From: CAYWNA01 sp964459305
GTDB lineage: Bacteria > Planctomycetota > Planctomycetia > Pirellulales > Pirellulaceae
DNA length: 64,000 nt
Direction of reading: 5' to 3'
Assembly (NCBI GenBank): GCA_964459305.1
Contig: CAYWNA010000027.1
Coordinates: forward strand, 1 to 64,000
The position numbers and the translations under genes are program-made. How positions within the stretch are numbered: position 1 is the stretch's first letter; each line of letters starts with the position of its first letter. This document shows positions 1 through 9,074 of this stretch, piece by piece. The notes below the pieces were generated by a model. The model worked only from the letters and a program-made list of their open reading frames with translations. It was not told where the DNA came from and did no database searches.

Positions 1-23
1 CCCTCTGGGGCTTAACCTGAAAG

Positions 24-42
24 CCACCTGCTCCGCAGGTGG
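24..42. other. Short perfect hairpin
   Basis: CCACCTGC, loop TCC, GCAGGTGG: an 8 bp perfect stem followed by a weak T-rich stretch (ATTCTTTA). It could terminate a gene lying to the left of the window or be one more intergenic palindrome. The tail is too poor in T to decide. Confidence 0.4.
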
Positions 43-98
43 ATTCTTTACTCGATTACCTCCTCCTTCAAATGATGACTAGGAACAGTTTCAGACCT

Positions 99-127
99 GG
101 GAGGGCGAGGCCCCCAATTCCCGGACA
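99..127. repeat. Half-copy of the TGTCCGGGAATT palindromic element
   Basis: GGGAGGGCGAGG lies at 99-110 and AATTCCCGGACA at 116-127. Both words occur as arms of the complete nested palindrome at 37588-37707. Here only one outer arm and one inner arm remain, brought close together, as if most of an element had been deleted. Confidence 0.6.
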
Positions 128-479
128 CCCTCAGTTAACTCAGCTGTGCCTGCACCGAAAGCCCTCCAGCTCGCACTGATGGTGAGCGAGATCATCGAGC
201 ATAACCGGTCGTGGCCCGGACCGCACGTCGTCGTAGCGTGAAAAACTCGTTCGCCATCCGCACGGACCGGTAGAAGGGGCGGGAGTCATTACTTGAGCTG
301 AACCGTGTCGGTTTGGGCTGCAGTGCCCACGTCTTCTTCGGTCTTCGCCCACCCTGCCGCCTTCATAACCAGCCTATATTCCACCCCGATCACGCATGGG
401 ATGGGTCTGCTTCATTGAGTTCTCTCGCCTGTGGGGCTATGCTGTTTGAAGATATTTGCACTTGGCGAGGAGACGAACC

Positions 480-3400
480 ATGCGATGGTTGTTGAGTCGA
501 TTGGTGGCACTCGGTTTGGTTGTGGCGGCGTGCTCGTGTGCTGCGTGGGCCGGGGATCGGTTGCCGGGTGTGGTTTTTGTTTCCGACGATATTTTCGGCG
601 CCAAGCATGAGAATCCGGACTACCCGCGGCCGGGTACGAGCCACTGGCGCGAGGGCTACCTCTACCACCGGGCCACGACGCAGCACGTGCTGGAGCGGAC
701 CACGACGCCGACGCGTCCGGGCCGCAACCTATACACGCTGATTCCCGCCGCTCCCGACGGGACGCTCCGACGCATCACGCACCTGACCGACGGGGAGGTG
801 TTTGACCCCGAGCCTTCTTACGACGGGCGCCGGATCCTGTTTTCGATGCGGCGCGACGGCGAGGACTGGTTCAACCTCTACGAGGTCGGTGCCGATGGTA
901 CGGGGCTTGTGCAATTGACGGACGGGCCGTTCAACGATGTGTATGGGGTCTACCTGCCGGACGGGCGGATCGTGTTCGTGAGCGACCGAGCGGGCTACCT
1001 GGAAGAGTACCACGAAGAGCGGACCGAGTGTCTATGGATTATGGGGGCCGACGGCACGGGCATCCAGCAGCTCACGTTCAACCCTGGGACCGTCTTCGAC
1101 CCGACAGTGCTGGCCGACGGGCGGATCCTCTTCAGTCTTTGGGACACCTTCATGCTGAACCTGCCGCCAGCGGATAAGCACGAAACGTACTTGATGACGG
1201 TCCGACCGGACGGGACCGACGAGGGCCATTTCTTCGGCGCCCGGGAGCACCCTTTCTTCAACCGCGAGCGGCATTCTGGCGTGGCGCTGACGCAGTCGGG
1301 GCAGATGCCGGATGGCACGATCCTGGTGCAAAGCGAGATGGGCCCCTCGATTCTGGACGTGCGGCGAGGTCTGGACGCGAGGGATACACTCTGGCCGATC
1401 TTTCCATGCACGACATCGCTTCAGCTGGGCGGTGCCACGCACCGGGTGCACCTGTCGCCGACCGGGAGCCGCACGACGCCTTACCCGTTGCCCGACGGCC
1501 GGATCCTGCTCGCCGCGACGTTGCCCGGCGCGCGCGATTTGGGTATTTACGTGGCGGATCCGGCGACACGGCAGATGGAACTGGTCTTCAACGACCCGAA
1601 GACCGCCGAGTTCGACCCGCGCCCGATCCTGGTCGAGCGTCCCCGGCCAGCGGTTCTGCCGCCGAAGGGCCGATTTGCGAACCGGATGCCGAGGGCTAGT
1701 CGAAACGAGGGCCGGGTGGCGGTCACGCCCCGGGCGCGCTTCGTGGTGGCTGCGGGGCGGAGCGCCGACGATCCCGAGCGTGAGAAAGCGCTGGCCCGGG
1801 CTCGGTACTTTCGTGTGGTTGAAGCTCTGCACACGGCGGTGACGAGCTCAAGCCACACGAGCCTGGCGACGCGGGTTCTTGGAGTGGTGCCGATCCGGGC
1901 AGACGGCTCGGCGTACTTCGAGGCCCCGGCCAACACGCCGTTGTTCTTCGAGCCACTCGACGCGTCGGGGCGTCGCATCGAGTTCGACTGGCGGCACCCG
2001 GAGACATCCGTGCCGGTGGGCTCGAAGCAGATCCTCACCGAGATGACTTACATTACGGCGCGGGCCGGCGAGACGAAGGCGTGCAGCGGCTGCCACACCC
2101 GGCTGCACGAGTCGGTCGATCCGGACACGCCTGCGTCGTCCCTGGCCCGACGCCCAGTGCGCGTTGAGCGGGATCTGACCGACCTGATCTATCGACGGAA
2201 CGAGCCGGACGAGTACCGCTGTCAGGCGCGGATCGGCGAGGCGCCCAAGTATCGTCCTTGGCTCAACAGCCCGGAGGCTGACCTAAGGCGTCGTGCGTGC
2301 GAGCTGTTGGCGGCGATCGAGGACGGGGTGGAAGGAGACGTACCGACGATCGAGCGGCTGTTGGAGGATGCGTCGGCCCCGGTCCGCCGCGCGGCTGCCC
2401 GGGCGCTTGCGCGGCTGGGCACGCCCGACTCGGTGCCCGATTTGATCGGCGTGCTAGAGGACGCCGATTGGCAGGTACGGTTTCACGCCGCGGCGGCGTT
2501 GGAGGCAATCACAGCGTGCACGCCACCTGGTGATCACGACGGCGATTCGACCCGGCGATTCTACGTCGAGCTTGTCGGCCGTCTCGGCGGCGCCGAGGGC
2601 GTAAGAAAGGCCGTCGGCCAAGGACCGGCGGCGCTGGAGCCTTTCGCGCAGGACGACGGAGATGAACTGCTCCGCCGCTGGTTCGAGGCGGCTGGGCGAC
2701 TCGGACCCGACGCACCGGACTCCGCCCGGGCGATCGTGCGCCGGGCATTGTACGTGCCGTTGCCGCCGCCGATCACCTTCCAGCCCTATGCCGGCAAACG
2801 ACACGCACTCGAAGGCGAGCCGCCCGAACTGGGCGCGATCCGCGCGGCCGGGAAGATGCAGGATTCAGAAAGTGTGGCCCGGCTGGTACCGTGGCTTTCG
2901 CGAGCCGAGTACCAGGACCATGCCACGGAAGCAGCCGTGGCGCTAGGACGAATCGGCACACCGGAGGCGGTCGATGCACTCTGGGTTGCCGTTCGCGAAC
3001 AGGTGCCGGAACTGAGACCGTTTCAAACGCGATACCTGCAGCGGGGCCCGCGTCCGGAGGAGTACGCGTTGTTGCGAGGGCTGATATTGGCCGGGGCCGC
3101 GCCGGCGGTGGAGGACGTGTCGCTGGTCGTGGCCATGTTGCCGGGCAGTTTCCTGGAGAAGCCACGCTACGAGGACCGGCTTCGGCCCGAGTCGCAGCGG
3201 GTGCTGTTGGGCCGGCTGCTCTTGGAGAATGGTGGACTTCGCACACGGGCAGTCAAGCTGCTGGTGGACGTGCTGGCCGGACGGCCTCCGGCGGCCGACG
3301 ACCCGCTGTACGCCGAGATCGTCGAAGGCATCAACCTGGAACGTCCATTTGCGGAGCACCGCCGGCCGTTTCCGGTGGTCAAGCAGATTGAGCCGGAGCA

Positions 3401-4724
3401 GGCCCTTTGGTTCCTCGGGTGCCTGGCCGTGGACACGGCGGAGGTGCCGGAGCGTCTGATCCTTCGATACCTGGCGAGCGAGAATTGGCGCGAGCGGATC
3501 GACGGGGCGGTGCTGCTGGACGTTTTGGGGTTTGGCACGCAAGCGGCGGACGCGCTGTTCCAAGAGGCGGCGAAGCCTTATCCGTTCGGCGAGATCATGG
3601 GCATTGGCAAGAGCCACCCCGACACCAACTTCCGGGACAAATGCTACATGGTGGCTGCCTTGGCCCACCACGCCCAGAACGTGGAGCGTCTGCGGCCGTT
3701 TGCCGATCCGCGGGCGCGGTACCGGGACGTGCGCTACGGCCTGGCCATTGGGCTGGGCCGCCGCGGGCGGATGGATGGCATCGAGTTGTTGACCCGGCTT
3801 GCCACAACCGATCCGATCTCAGTGGTGCGTCGCGAGGCCCGCCAATCACTGTGGACCATCCAGGAACGTGCCCGGGTTGCTGGCAAGCCAGTGCCGTCGG
3901 TCGAGCTCGGAGAGGCGATGGCATTCGAGGCGTGGCACCCGCCGCGGGGGCTGAGCTGGTCAGGGCCAGTTGCGGTTCGTCCGGCGCCCGGGACGCCCCA
4001 GGACCCGTCGGTGAAAGACCTTACACGGCTTGCGGCGGCCGGCCTTGAAAAGGGGAACTACCGCGACCTGAACAACTCGAACAACCAAGCCCCCGGCACC
4101 AATGCGATGATGATTCGCGGCATCACGTCTTTCGACCGGGCCGTCGCTTTGCTGACCGAGCGCGATCGCGATTTGGCAGGGCCGCTTTTGAAAAAGATGA
4201 TGGATTCACCCTATCCGTTCGCTCATTACCTGGCGTTGCGGGAATACTCCGGCGGAGCGACCGACGACGAGGAGCAACTTCTGATCGCGCAGCTCGACCG
4301 GTTTGCGAAATCGTCGGACACGGCGCGAATCTACTGGACGTGCGAGGCGTTGGCCGCGGCGGGCGTGGATGCGGCGCTGCCGGAACTGTCGCGATTGGCC
4401 AGCACGGAAAACCCGGCCGGGCTGCACGGCCCGCTGGGAATGGGCGTCGGCTATCCGGCCGCCAAGGCGCTCGCCCGGCTGGCCCGCCGCATCGACCACG
4501 CTGAAGTCCGACGGCTTCTCGACAGCGAGAATATCTGGCTTCGAGCCGGGGCGTTGGCGGGGCTGACCGAGGCCCGCGCGCCGGGCATCGAGCGGCTACT
4601 TCGCGAGGTTGCGGAAGAGCACCCGTCCGGCGTCGTTTTCGATCACGCGCGGGTAGGTCTGACCCAATTCGGCGAAGGTACCGATCTTCGCGTGACGCAA
4701 CGGGTGCGGGGAAAGGGGACTTAG
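480..4724 (+). CDS. HzsA-like beta-propeller, monohaem and HEAT-repeat lipoprotein (1414 aa)
   Basis: Start ATG 480 is chosen because GAGGAG lies just upstream and the N-terminus then reads as a signal peptide with a VAAC lipobox (Cys18). An ATG-free extension 24 bases earlier is also open. Residues about 60-500 carry TolB/PD40-type propeller blades (repeated D-G-R-I-L-F and G-A-D-G-T-G phrases). A single CXXCH haem c site is at Cys535-Cys538-His539. From about residue 590 to the end there are many HEAT-like helical repeats rich in ALARLG/ALGRIG phrases. The propeller-plus-haem half resembles the family annotated as hydrazine synthase alpha-related, which is widespread outside anammox bacteria. 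The long HEAT part suggests a scaffold. Expected at the cell surface or in the periplasm; the substrate is unknown. Confidence 0.8.
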   Translation: MRWLLSRLVALGLVVAACSCAAWAGDRLPGVVFVSDDIFGAKHENPDYPRPGTSHWREGYLYHRATTQHVLERTTTPTRPGRNLYTLIPAAPDGTLRRITHLTDGEVFDPEPSYDGRRILFSMRRDGEDWFNLYEVGADGTGLVQLTDGPFNDVYGVYLPDGRIVFVSDRAGYLEEYHEERTECLWIMGADGTGIQQLTFNPGTVFDPTVLADGRILFSLWDTFMLNLPPADKHETYLMTVRPDGTDEGHFFGAREHPFFNRERHSGVALTQSGQMPDGTILVQSEMGPSILDVRRGLDARDTLWPIFPCTTSLQLGGATHRVHLSPTGSRTTPYPLPDGRILLAATLPGARDLGIYVADPATRQMELVFNDPKTAEFDPRPILVERPRPAVLPPKGRFANRMPRASRNEGRVAVTPRARFVVAAGRSADDPEREKALARARYFRVVEALHTAVTSSSHTSLATRVLGVVPIRADGSAYFEAPANTPLFFEPLDASGRRIEFDWRHPETSVPVGSKQILTEMTYITARAGETKACSGCHTRLHESVDPDTPASSLARRPVRVERDLTDLIYRRNEPDEYRCQARIGEAPKYRPWLNSPEADLRRRACELLAAIEDGVEGDVPTIERLLEDASAPVRRAAARALARLGTPDSVPDLIGVLEDADWQVRFHAAAALEAITACTPPGDHDGDSTRRFYVELVGRLGGAEGVRKAVGQGPAALEPFAQDDGDELLRRWFEAAGRLGPDAPDSARAIVRRALYVPLPPPITFQPYAGKRHALEGEPPELGAIRAAGKMQDSESVARLVPWLSRAEYQDHATEAAVALGRIGTPEAVDALWVAVREQVPELRPFQTRYLQRGPRPEEYALLRGLILAGAAPAVEDVSLVVAMLPGSFLEKPRYEDRLRPESQRVLLGRLLLENGGLRTRAVKLLVDVLAGRPPAADDPLYAEIVEGINLERPFAEHRRPFPVVKQIEPEQALWFLGCLAVDTAEVPERLILRYLASENWRERIDGAVLLDVLGFGTQAADALFQEAAKPYPFGEIMGIGKSHPDTNFRDKCYMVAALAHHAQNVERLRPFADPRARYRDVRYGLAIGLGRRGRMDGIELLTRLATTDPISVVRREARQSLWTIQERARVAGKPVPSVELGEAMAFEAWHPPRGLSWSGPVAVRPAPGTPQDPSVKDLTRLAAAGLEKGNYRDLNNSNNQAPGTNAMMIRGITSFDRAVALLTERDRDLAGPLLKKMMDSPYPFAHYLALREYSGGATDDEEQLLIAQLDRFAKSSDTARIYWTCEALAAAGVDAALPELSRLASTENPAGLHGPLGMGVGYPAAKALARLARRIDHAEVRRLLDSENIWLRAGALAGLTEARAPGIERLLREVAEEHPSGVVFDHARVGLTQFGEGTDLRVTQRVRGKGT

Positions 4725-4807
4725 TCCGGGGTCTTGCGTAGGTGGGGATCGGAATCCAGATTACACCTTATGGCAATACCGCAATGACGAAAGTCTTCCA
4801 CCCTCCC

Positions 4808-6112
4808 TTAGCGGTTCTTGCCGGAAACGAGAATCGCATCGTAGACGAGCGGTTTCACGGCGTGTTCCATTTGGAAGCTGAACGGCATCAACTGCGTGAG
4901 GACTACCACCGCCAAGTCGTCTTTCGGCGAAATCCAGAAGTGGGTACTGGCCGCGCCGCCCCAGCCGTACTCGCCCACGCGCGATCGTCTGCTGTAGTCG
5001 GTCTTCTCGACGACGACGGAGAACCCCCATCCGAAGCCGACACCATCCCGCTTGCCACCGAGGCTGATCGGATACGCCTCGTCGGGCAGTTGGTTTATCG
5101 TCATCGCCTCGATCGAGCCCTGACGCAGCAAACGGCGCCCGTCAAGCTCGCCCTTGTTCAGCAGCATTTGACAAAATCGTACATAATCGCGCGCGGTGGA
5201 AACCAGCCCGCCGCCGCCAGACAACATCCGGGGCTCGCGGCGATAGCGGCTTGAACGCGGCGCATCGGTCACGCGCAATCCCCCGGTGGATTTCGGACTG
5301 TGGTTGGCGGCGAAACGGTCCATTTCGTCTTCCGGGACGAAGAAGCCAGTGTCTTTCATGTCGAGCGGTCCGATGATTCGTTCTTGGAGGAATTCCCCGA
5401 AATCCTTGCCTGAAACAACCTCGACGACCCGCCCCAGTACGTCCGTCGAGACGCTGTAGTTGAATCGAGCCCCGGGCTGATACAGCAGCGGCAGATCGCC
5501 GAGTTTCGTCACCATGTCCGCCAGCGTGCCTTGGTCGCTGAGCACGTTGGCCCGGCGGTAGCGTTGGTCGATAGTCGTGTTGCCAAAGAAACCGTAGGTC
5601 AAACCGGACGTGTGGCGCAGCAGATCGCGAATCGTAGCCGCTCGCTCAGGCTCTCTAACTTGGATTTCGTCGCCATCGACGCCGGCAAAGACCTTGATGT
5701 CTTCGAACTCCGGCAAGTGTTTGGCGACCGGATCGTCCAGCGTGAGTCTACCTTCTTCCGCGAGCATCATGACCGCGACGCTTGTGATTGGTTTTGTCAT
5801 CGAGTAAATGCGGACGATTGCATCGCGCCTTATCGGTCTGCCGGAATCGATGTCCGCATTGCCGACCGCCTCGAAAAAGACGATCGAGCCGTTGCGAGCC
5901 ACGATCGTAATCGCGCCGGCCACTTTTTCCTCATCGACGAAGTTTTGCATGGCCGGCATGACGAGAGCCAGCCTCTCCGACGACATGCCTGCCGCTTCCG
6001 GCTTGGCTACCGGTAATTCGTCGGCCGAGATTGGTTGGTGTAGGCAGAGGACGAAAGCGGCAAGTGTTACAACTGTCGCGCGATGCATTCGTTTGGGCCT
6101 TTGATTCTCCAT
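4808..6112 (-). CDS. Exported beta-lactamase-family serine hydrolase (esterase-like, 434 aa)
   Basis: Class C beta-lactamase/EstB-type fold. The catalytic SxxK motif is Ser104-Met-Thr-Lys107, followed by the Tyr219-containing YSV motif. Near the C-terminus GWGGAASTHFW is typical of EstB-like esterases rather than true beta-lactamases. The N-terminus has a hydrophobic segment ending near ISA-DE, consistent with export. ATG 6112 is preceded by AAGGAGG at good spacing. It heads toward the large gene on its left (convergent) and is the most downstream member of the minus-strand glycan cluster. The likely role is ester or amide hydrolysis in the periplasm; the substrate cannot be read from sequence. 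Confidence 0.9.
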   Translation of the reverse strand: MENQRPKRMHRATVVTLAAFVLCLHQPISADELPVAKPEAAGMSSERLALVMPAMQNFVDEEKVAGAITIVARNGSIVFFEAVGNADIDSGRPIRRDAIVRIYSMTKPITSVAVMMLAEEGRLTLDDPVAKHLPEFEDIKVFAGVDGDEIQVREPERAATIRDLLRHTSGLTYGFFGNTTIDQRYRRANVLSDQGTLADMVTKLGDLPLLYQPGARFNYSVSTDVLGRVVEVVSGKDFGEFLQERIIGPLDMKDTGFFVPEDEMDRFAANHSPKSTGGLRVTDAPRSSRYRREPRMLSGGGGLVSTARDYVRFCQMLLNKGELDGRRLLRQGSIEAMTINQLPDEAYPISLGGKRDGVGFGWGFSVVVEKTDYSRRSRVGEYGWGGAASTHFWISPKDDLAVVVLTQLMPFSFQMEHAVKPLVYDAILVSGKNR

Positions 6113-6198
6113 TGGTTCCTCCTTCTTTTCTTCCCCTGCTTCATGAACTGTGATGAATTGCGATCCGGCTCATGAACAGGGAGATTGAACTTTGAGCC

Positions 6199-7512
6199 CT
6201 ACTTCGAGTCTTCAGTCTCTGGCGACGCCAGGCAGAACAGATGATTTTCGCCGCGGATGAAGATGCGATTCAATGCCGGGACAGGCGACCCGATCACCCG
6301 CTCGTCCATGTCGTTCTCAGCAAGCAGTTCGAGCCGATCGTTCGTCACCGAGGCGACGAACACAACGCCGTCTTCACGGGGTGCGTAGAGGCGGCCGCCC
6401 GCAATCGTTGGTGAGGCGTAGAAGGATGGTCGGCCTTTCGGAAACGCATCGCTCCATATCGTCTTGCCCGTGGCGGGATCGATACATTCGACCTCTCCTC
6501 GATCTCGGACAAGATACACGCGTCCCTTGTAGACTGCGGGGCTCGGCACGAACGTGCCGATGTCGTCGCGCTGCCAGACTCGATTCGACGCGGTCACGTC
6601 CCCGCTGCCTCCGAGTCGAATTCCATGCAGCCTCGGTTGACCTCGATCGTTGCGTCCGAAGCAGATCACGGCCATGTCGTCAACGATCACCGGGGTCGCG
6701 ATTGCGGGCCACAACTTGTTGAAATCGGGGTTGAAGTTGCCACACGACCAATAGGCTTTTCCGTCCACCGCATCGTGAATGGTAATGTGCATCGTGCCCC
6801 AGACCAGCACTGCCTCCTTGCCGTCATGCTGAATCACGAGAGGCGTCGTGTAACACTGATCGCCTTCGACCGGAGTGGAGTAGTTGCGGGCAACCTTCCA
6901 TGCCAGATCGCCGCTGGTCTTGTCAAAGGCGGCGAGCCACGAATCGCCCGCGTGCATGCGCGCCATGACGACATACTTGTCGGTCAGCACCGGCGAGGTA
7001 CCGTGATCCCAGAATCGCTGGTCCTTCCCAAATCGCTGGACAAGATCGATTTTCCATCGCACCGTTCCATCCAGTTCCACGGCAGCCAGTGTGCCGCTCT
7101 TGAAGTATGCAAACACTGCGCTACCATCGGTGACAGGCGAGGCGTTGCATCCGGAGCCATTGCGGTGTTTGCCGGCCGTCTCGGGTCCGAACGTCGTGCT
7201 CCACCGCTGCTCCCCGGACCAGCCGATGGAAAGGATCGCATCCTTGCCGTTCACCGGGGCCGTAACATAGATGACTTGGTTCAGCACAATCGGAGTTGAA
7301 CAGCCCTTGCCAGGCAGGCGGGCTTGCCACCGCGTGGTGCCGTCGTCAAACCGGACGGGGTAAGTGCCGAGTTCCGTGCTGCCAGTGTCCTGTGGTCCGC
7401 GCCAACGTGGCCATTCCGATTGGACGTCGGCCGCTCGAATACCGCTTGTCAGCAGCAAAACGAGGACCGCGGTTCGAAATCGTGCGATGTGCATGATATT
7501 GGGTTGAGTCAT
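6199..7512 (-). CDS. Exported PQQ-like beta-propeller protein (437 aa)
   Basis: Repeated beta-propeller blades (G-x-V-Y-L-V, L-x-A-x-D-x-x-T-G-x-x-x-W) place it in the PQQ-binding-like/BamB-like repeat family that is greatly expanded in planctomycetes. WPRWRGPQDTGST after the signal peptide is a characteristic opening of these proteins. ATG 7512 is preferred over the GTG five codons upstream because GGAGG lies 8 bases before it. There is no sign of PQQ-dehydrogenase catalytic residues, so a binding or scaffold role is more likely than an enzyme. A second member of this family is at 24418. Confidence 0.85.
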   Translation of the reverse strand: MTQPNIMHIARFRTAVLVLLLTSGIRAADVQSEWPRWRGPQDTGSTELGTYPVRFDDGTTRWQARLPGKGCSTPIVLNQVIYVTAPVNGKDAILSIGWSGEQRWSTTFGPETAGKHRNGSGCNASPVTDGSAVFAYFKSGTLAAVELDGTVRWKIDLVQRFGKDQRFWDHGTSPVLTDKYVVMARMHAGDSWLAAFDKTSGDLAWKVARNYSTPVEGDQCYTTPLVIQHDGKEAVLVWGTMHITIHDAVDGKAYWSCGNFNPDFNKLWPAIATPVIVDDMAVICFGRNDRGQPRLHGIRLGGSGDVTASNRVWQRDDIGTFVPSPAVYKGRVYLVRDRGEVECIDPATGKTIWSDAFPKGRPSFYASPTIAGGRLYAPREDGVVFVASVTNDRLELLAENDMDERVIGSPVPALNRIFIRGENHLFCLASPETEDSK

Positions 7513-7679
7513 GCTGTTTACCTCCACAGCGGCTTGAATTGTATGCGTTCGTTATTCGGGGATTCGCGCTCGGTGACGGCAGGCATGGGACCGCAGGAGG
7601 GGCGGTATTCAGTCCGAGCGCATCTTCATGTTCTTTTCGTCCTGTTCCATCCGAGTCAGTTGACGCCCTGCACTGCCGG

Positions 7680-8819
7680 TCACTTTTTCCCGGCAACGCC
7701 CTTAATGTACTCAAATTCCTTCGCATCAAAGGGTCGGCCGTCGGACTGAAAAATCTCGTGGAACCAGAGGTCGGGCTTGGCGGTGAACTGTCGCTGCCAG
7801 GTGGCCCAGGGGTATGCGGTCTGCGTCTTGCCGTCCACGAGGCCCCAGTTGAAGGCGGCCACGTTCTGCTCCTTGAGATATCCCATGATCGGATCAAAGG
7901 TACTGCCGCTGCCGCGGGACATGTACTCGGTACAGAGCATCGGCCGGCCATATCGCTTGAGCTGAGAGACGCGATTCTTCATGTGTTCCGGTGGGCCGTA
8001 GCAGTGGAAACTGATTACATCCGACTCTTCGAGCATGAGCCGGTTGTACGCGGTGAGCTTATCGTCGCTCGTCCAGTCGCCCCGCCACACCCCCGCCGTC
8101 AGCGGCTGAGTCGCATCGGCCTCCCGCGCCCAGACGAAGAGTTTTGCCAATAGCTTTGTGGCCATTTCCTCTTTCACGTCCTCAGGCAGTTCGGTCTTGA
8201 AGCCGTCATGACCATAGGAGTTGCGGTTGGGATTGTCCGGTTCGTTGAACAAGTCCCAGGCGACGACTCGCTTGTCATTTCTGTAGTGCCGGATGAGTCC
8301 AACGATGTAGGGCTTCAGTTCGTCGTGGCGGGCTGGATCGCCGAGAATCTCCGCGCCCGGTGCCTGCAGCCAGCCGGAGTTGTGGACGTGCGGTCGCGGC
8401 TCGCGTTGTTTGCCCGGTTTAGGCTGGGGATCCCACACGGCGTCGAGAGGAACGAGCATCACCGAGATGCCGTGCTTGTGGGCAATCTCCAGAAACCGGT
8501 CGACCCGCTTGAGCAGTCCTTCGCTGTCTTGTTGCCAAAGGAGGTTATGGAGATAGACACGAACACTGGTGAATCCAATGTCTGCCGCCCAGCCTAGTTC
8601 GCGATCGATCGTCTCAGGATCGAACGTATCGGCCTGCCACATCTCCAGCTGGTTAATCGCCGTACTAGGCGAGAAGTTACAGCCGACCAGCCAAGGCTGC
8701 TTCGCGTACCAAGCGTTGGCCGCATCCGCCGTCCAGCGATCACGGCCGTTCGCTCGGGTGCATAGGACGATCAGGAAAAGAGGAACAAGCAAACTGACAA
8801 AACGCGGGTGAATTCTCAT
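7680..8819 (-). CDS. Exported GH5-like (cellulase/mannanase-type) glycoside hydrolase (379 aa)
   Basis: A (beta/alpha)8 clan-A hydrolase. FNEP at 191-194 supplies the acid/base Glu193, and CTEY at 296-299 supplies the probable nucleophile Glu298. A signal peptide ends near residue 25. GGAGA lies 8 bases before ATG 8819. It lies in the minus-strand run of exported carbohydrate-active genes. The family assignment rests on the two Glu motifs and the WLVGCNFSPS/SVRVYL strands. The substrate (beta-mannan, beta-glucan or other) is not predictable. Confidence 0.85.
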   Translation of the reverse strand: MRIHPRFVSLLVPLFLIVLCTRANGRDRWTADAANAWYAKQPWLVGCNFSPSTAINQLEMWQADTFDPETIDRELGWAADIGFTSVRVYLHNLLWQQDSEGLLKRVDRFLEIAHKHGISVMLVPLDAVWDPQPKPGKQREPRPHVHNSGWLQAPGAEILGDPARHDELKPYIVGLIRHYRNDKRVVAWDLFNEPDNPNRNSYGHDGFKTELPEDVKEEMATKLLAKLFVWAREADATQPLTAGVWRGDWTSDDKLTAYNRLMLEESDVISFHCYGPPEHMKNRVSQLKRYGRPMLCTEYMSRGSGSTFDPIMGYLKEQNVAAFNWGLVDGKTQTAYPWATWQRQFTAKPDLWFHEIFQSDGRPFDAKEFEYIKGVAGKK

Positions 8820-9051
8820 CGACTATCTCCAAGGTATGCAGTGTTGAAACGTTACGGAAATGATTCTACGAGGAGAAACGGATGATTCAAGACTGGGCTC
8901 CTTTCCCCTGCCGGTGTTTGGCGAACTTAAGGTCTATTTGAAAACCGACACCAACCCAACTCGCCAGTTTTGACCTTGCGTTTCAGGCTCGTGTCGGGCG
9001 ACTCACGGCGGATGAGGATTCACCATCGCTCCTTACAGGGCGTTTGAGCCC

Positions 9052-9067
9052 GTTCGAATTCCCGGAC
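9052..9067. repeat. Short dispersed repeat GTTCGAATTCCCGGAC
   Basis: This 16-mer is the exact reverse complement of 57631-57646, and its AATTCCCGGAC core is the outer arm of the palindrome at 37588-37707. It lies 8 bases before the stop codon of the sialidase gene at 9075, within a 255-base spacer that otherwise shows nothing. Confidence 0.6.
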
Positions 9068-9074
9068 CCCTTAG

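Larger units (their letters stand above)
1..479. other. Leading intergenic region, no gene recognised
   Basis: No open frame here has a ribosome site or recognisable product. It holds a short perfect hairpin near its left end and a half-copy of an intergenic repeat, both listed separately. The last 15 bases carry the GAGGAG ribosome site of the large gene that follows. Confidence 0.6.

Noticed and set aside
480..4724. A true hydrazine synthase subunit and an anammox organism
   Set aside because: Only one haem site, a HEAT extension, no hzsB/C or other anammox genes, and HzsA-like proteins are widespread in non-anammox planctomycetes.
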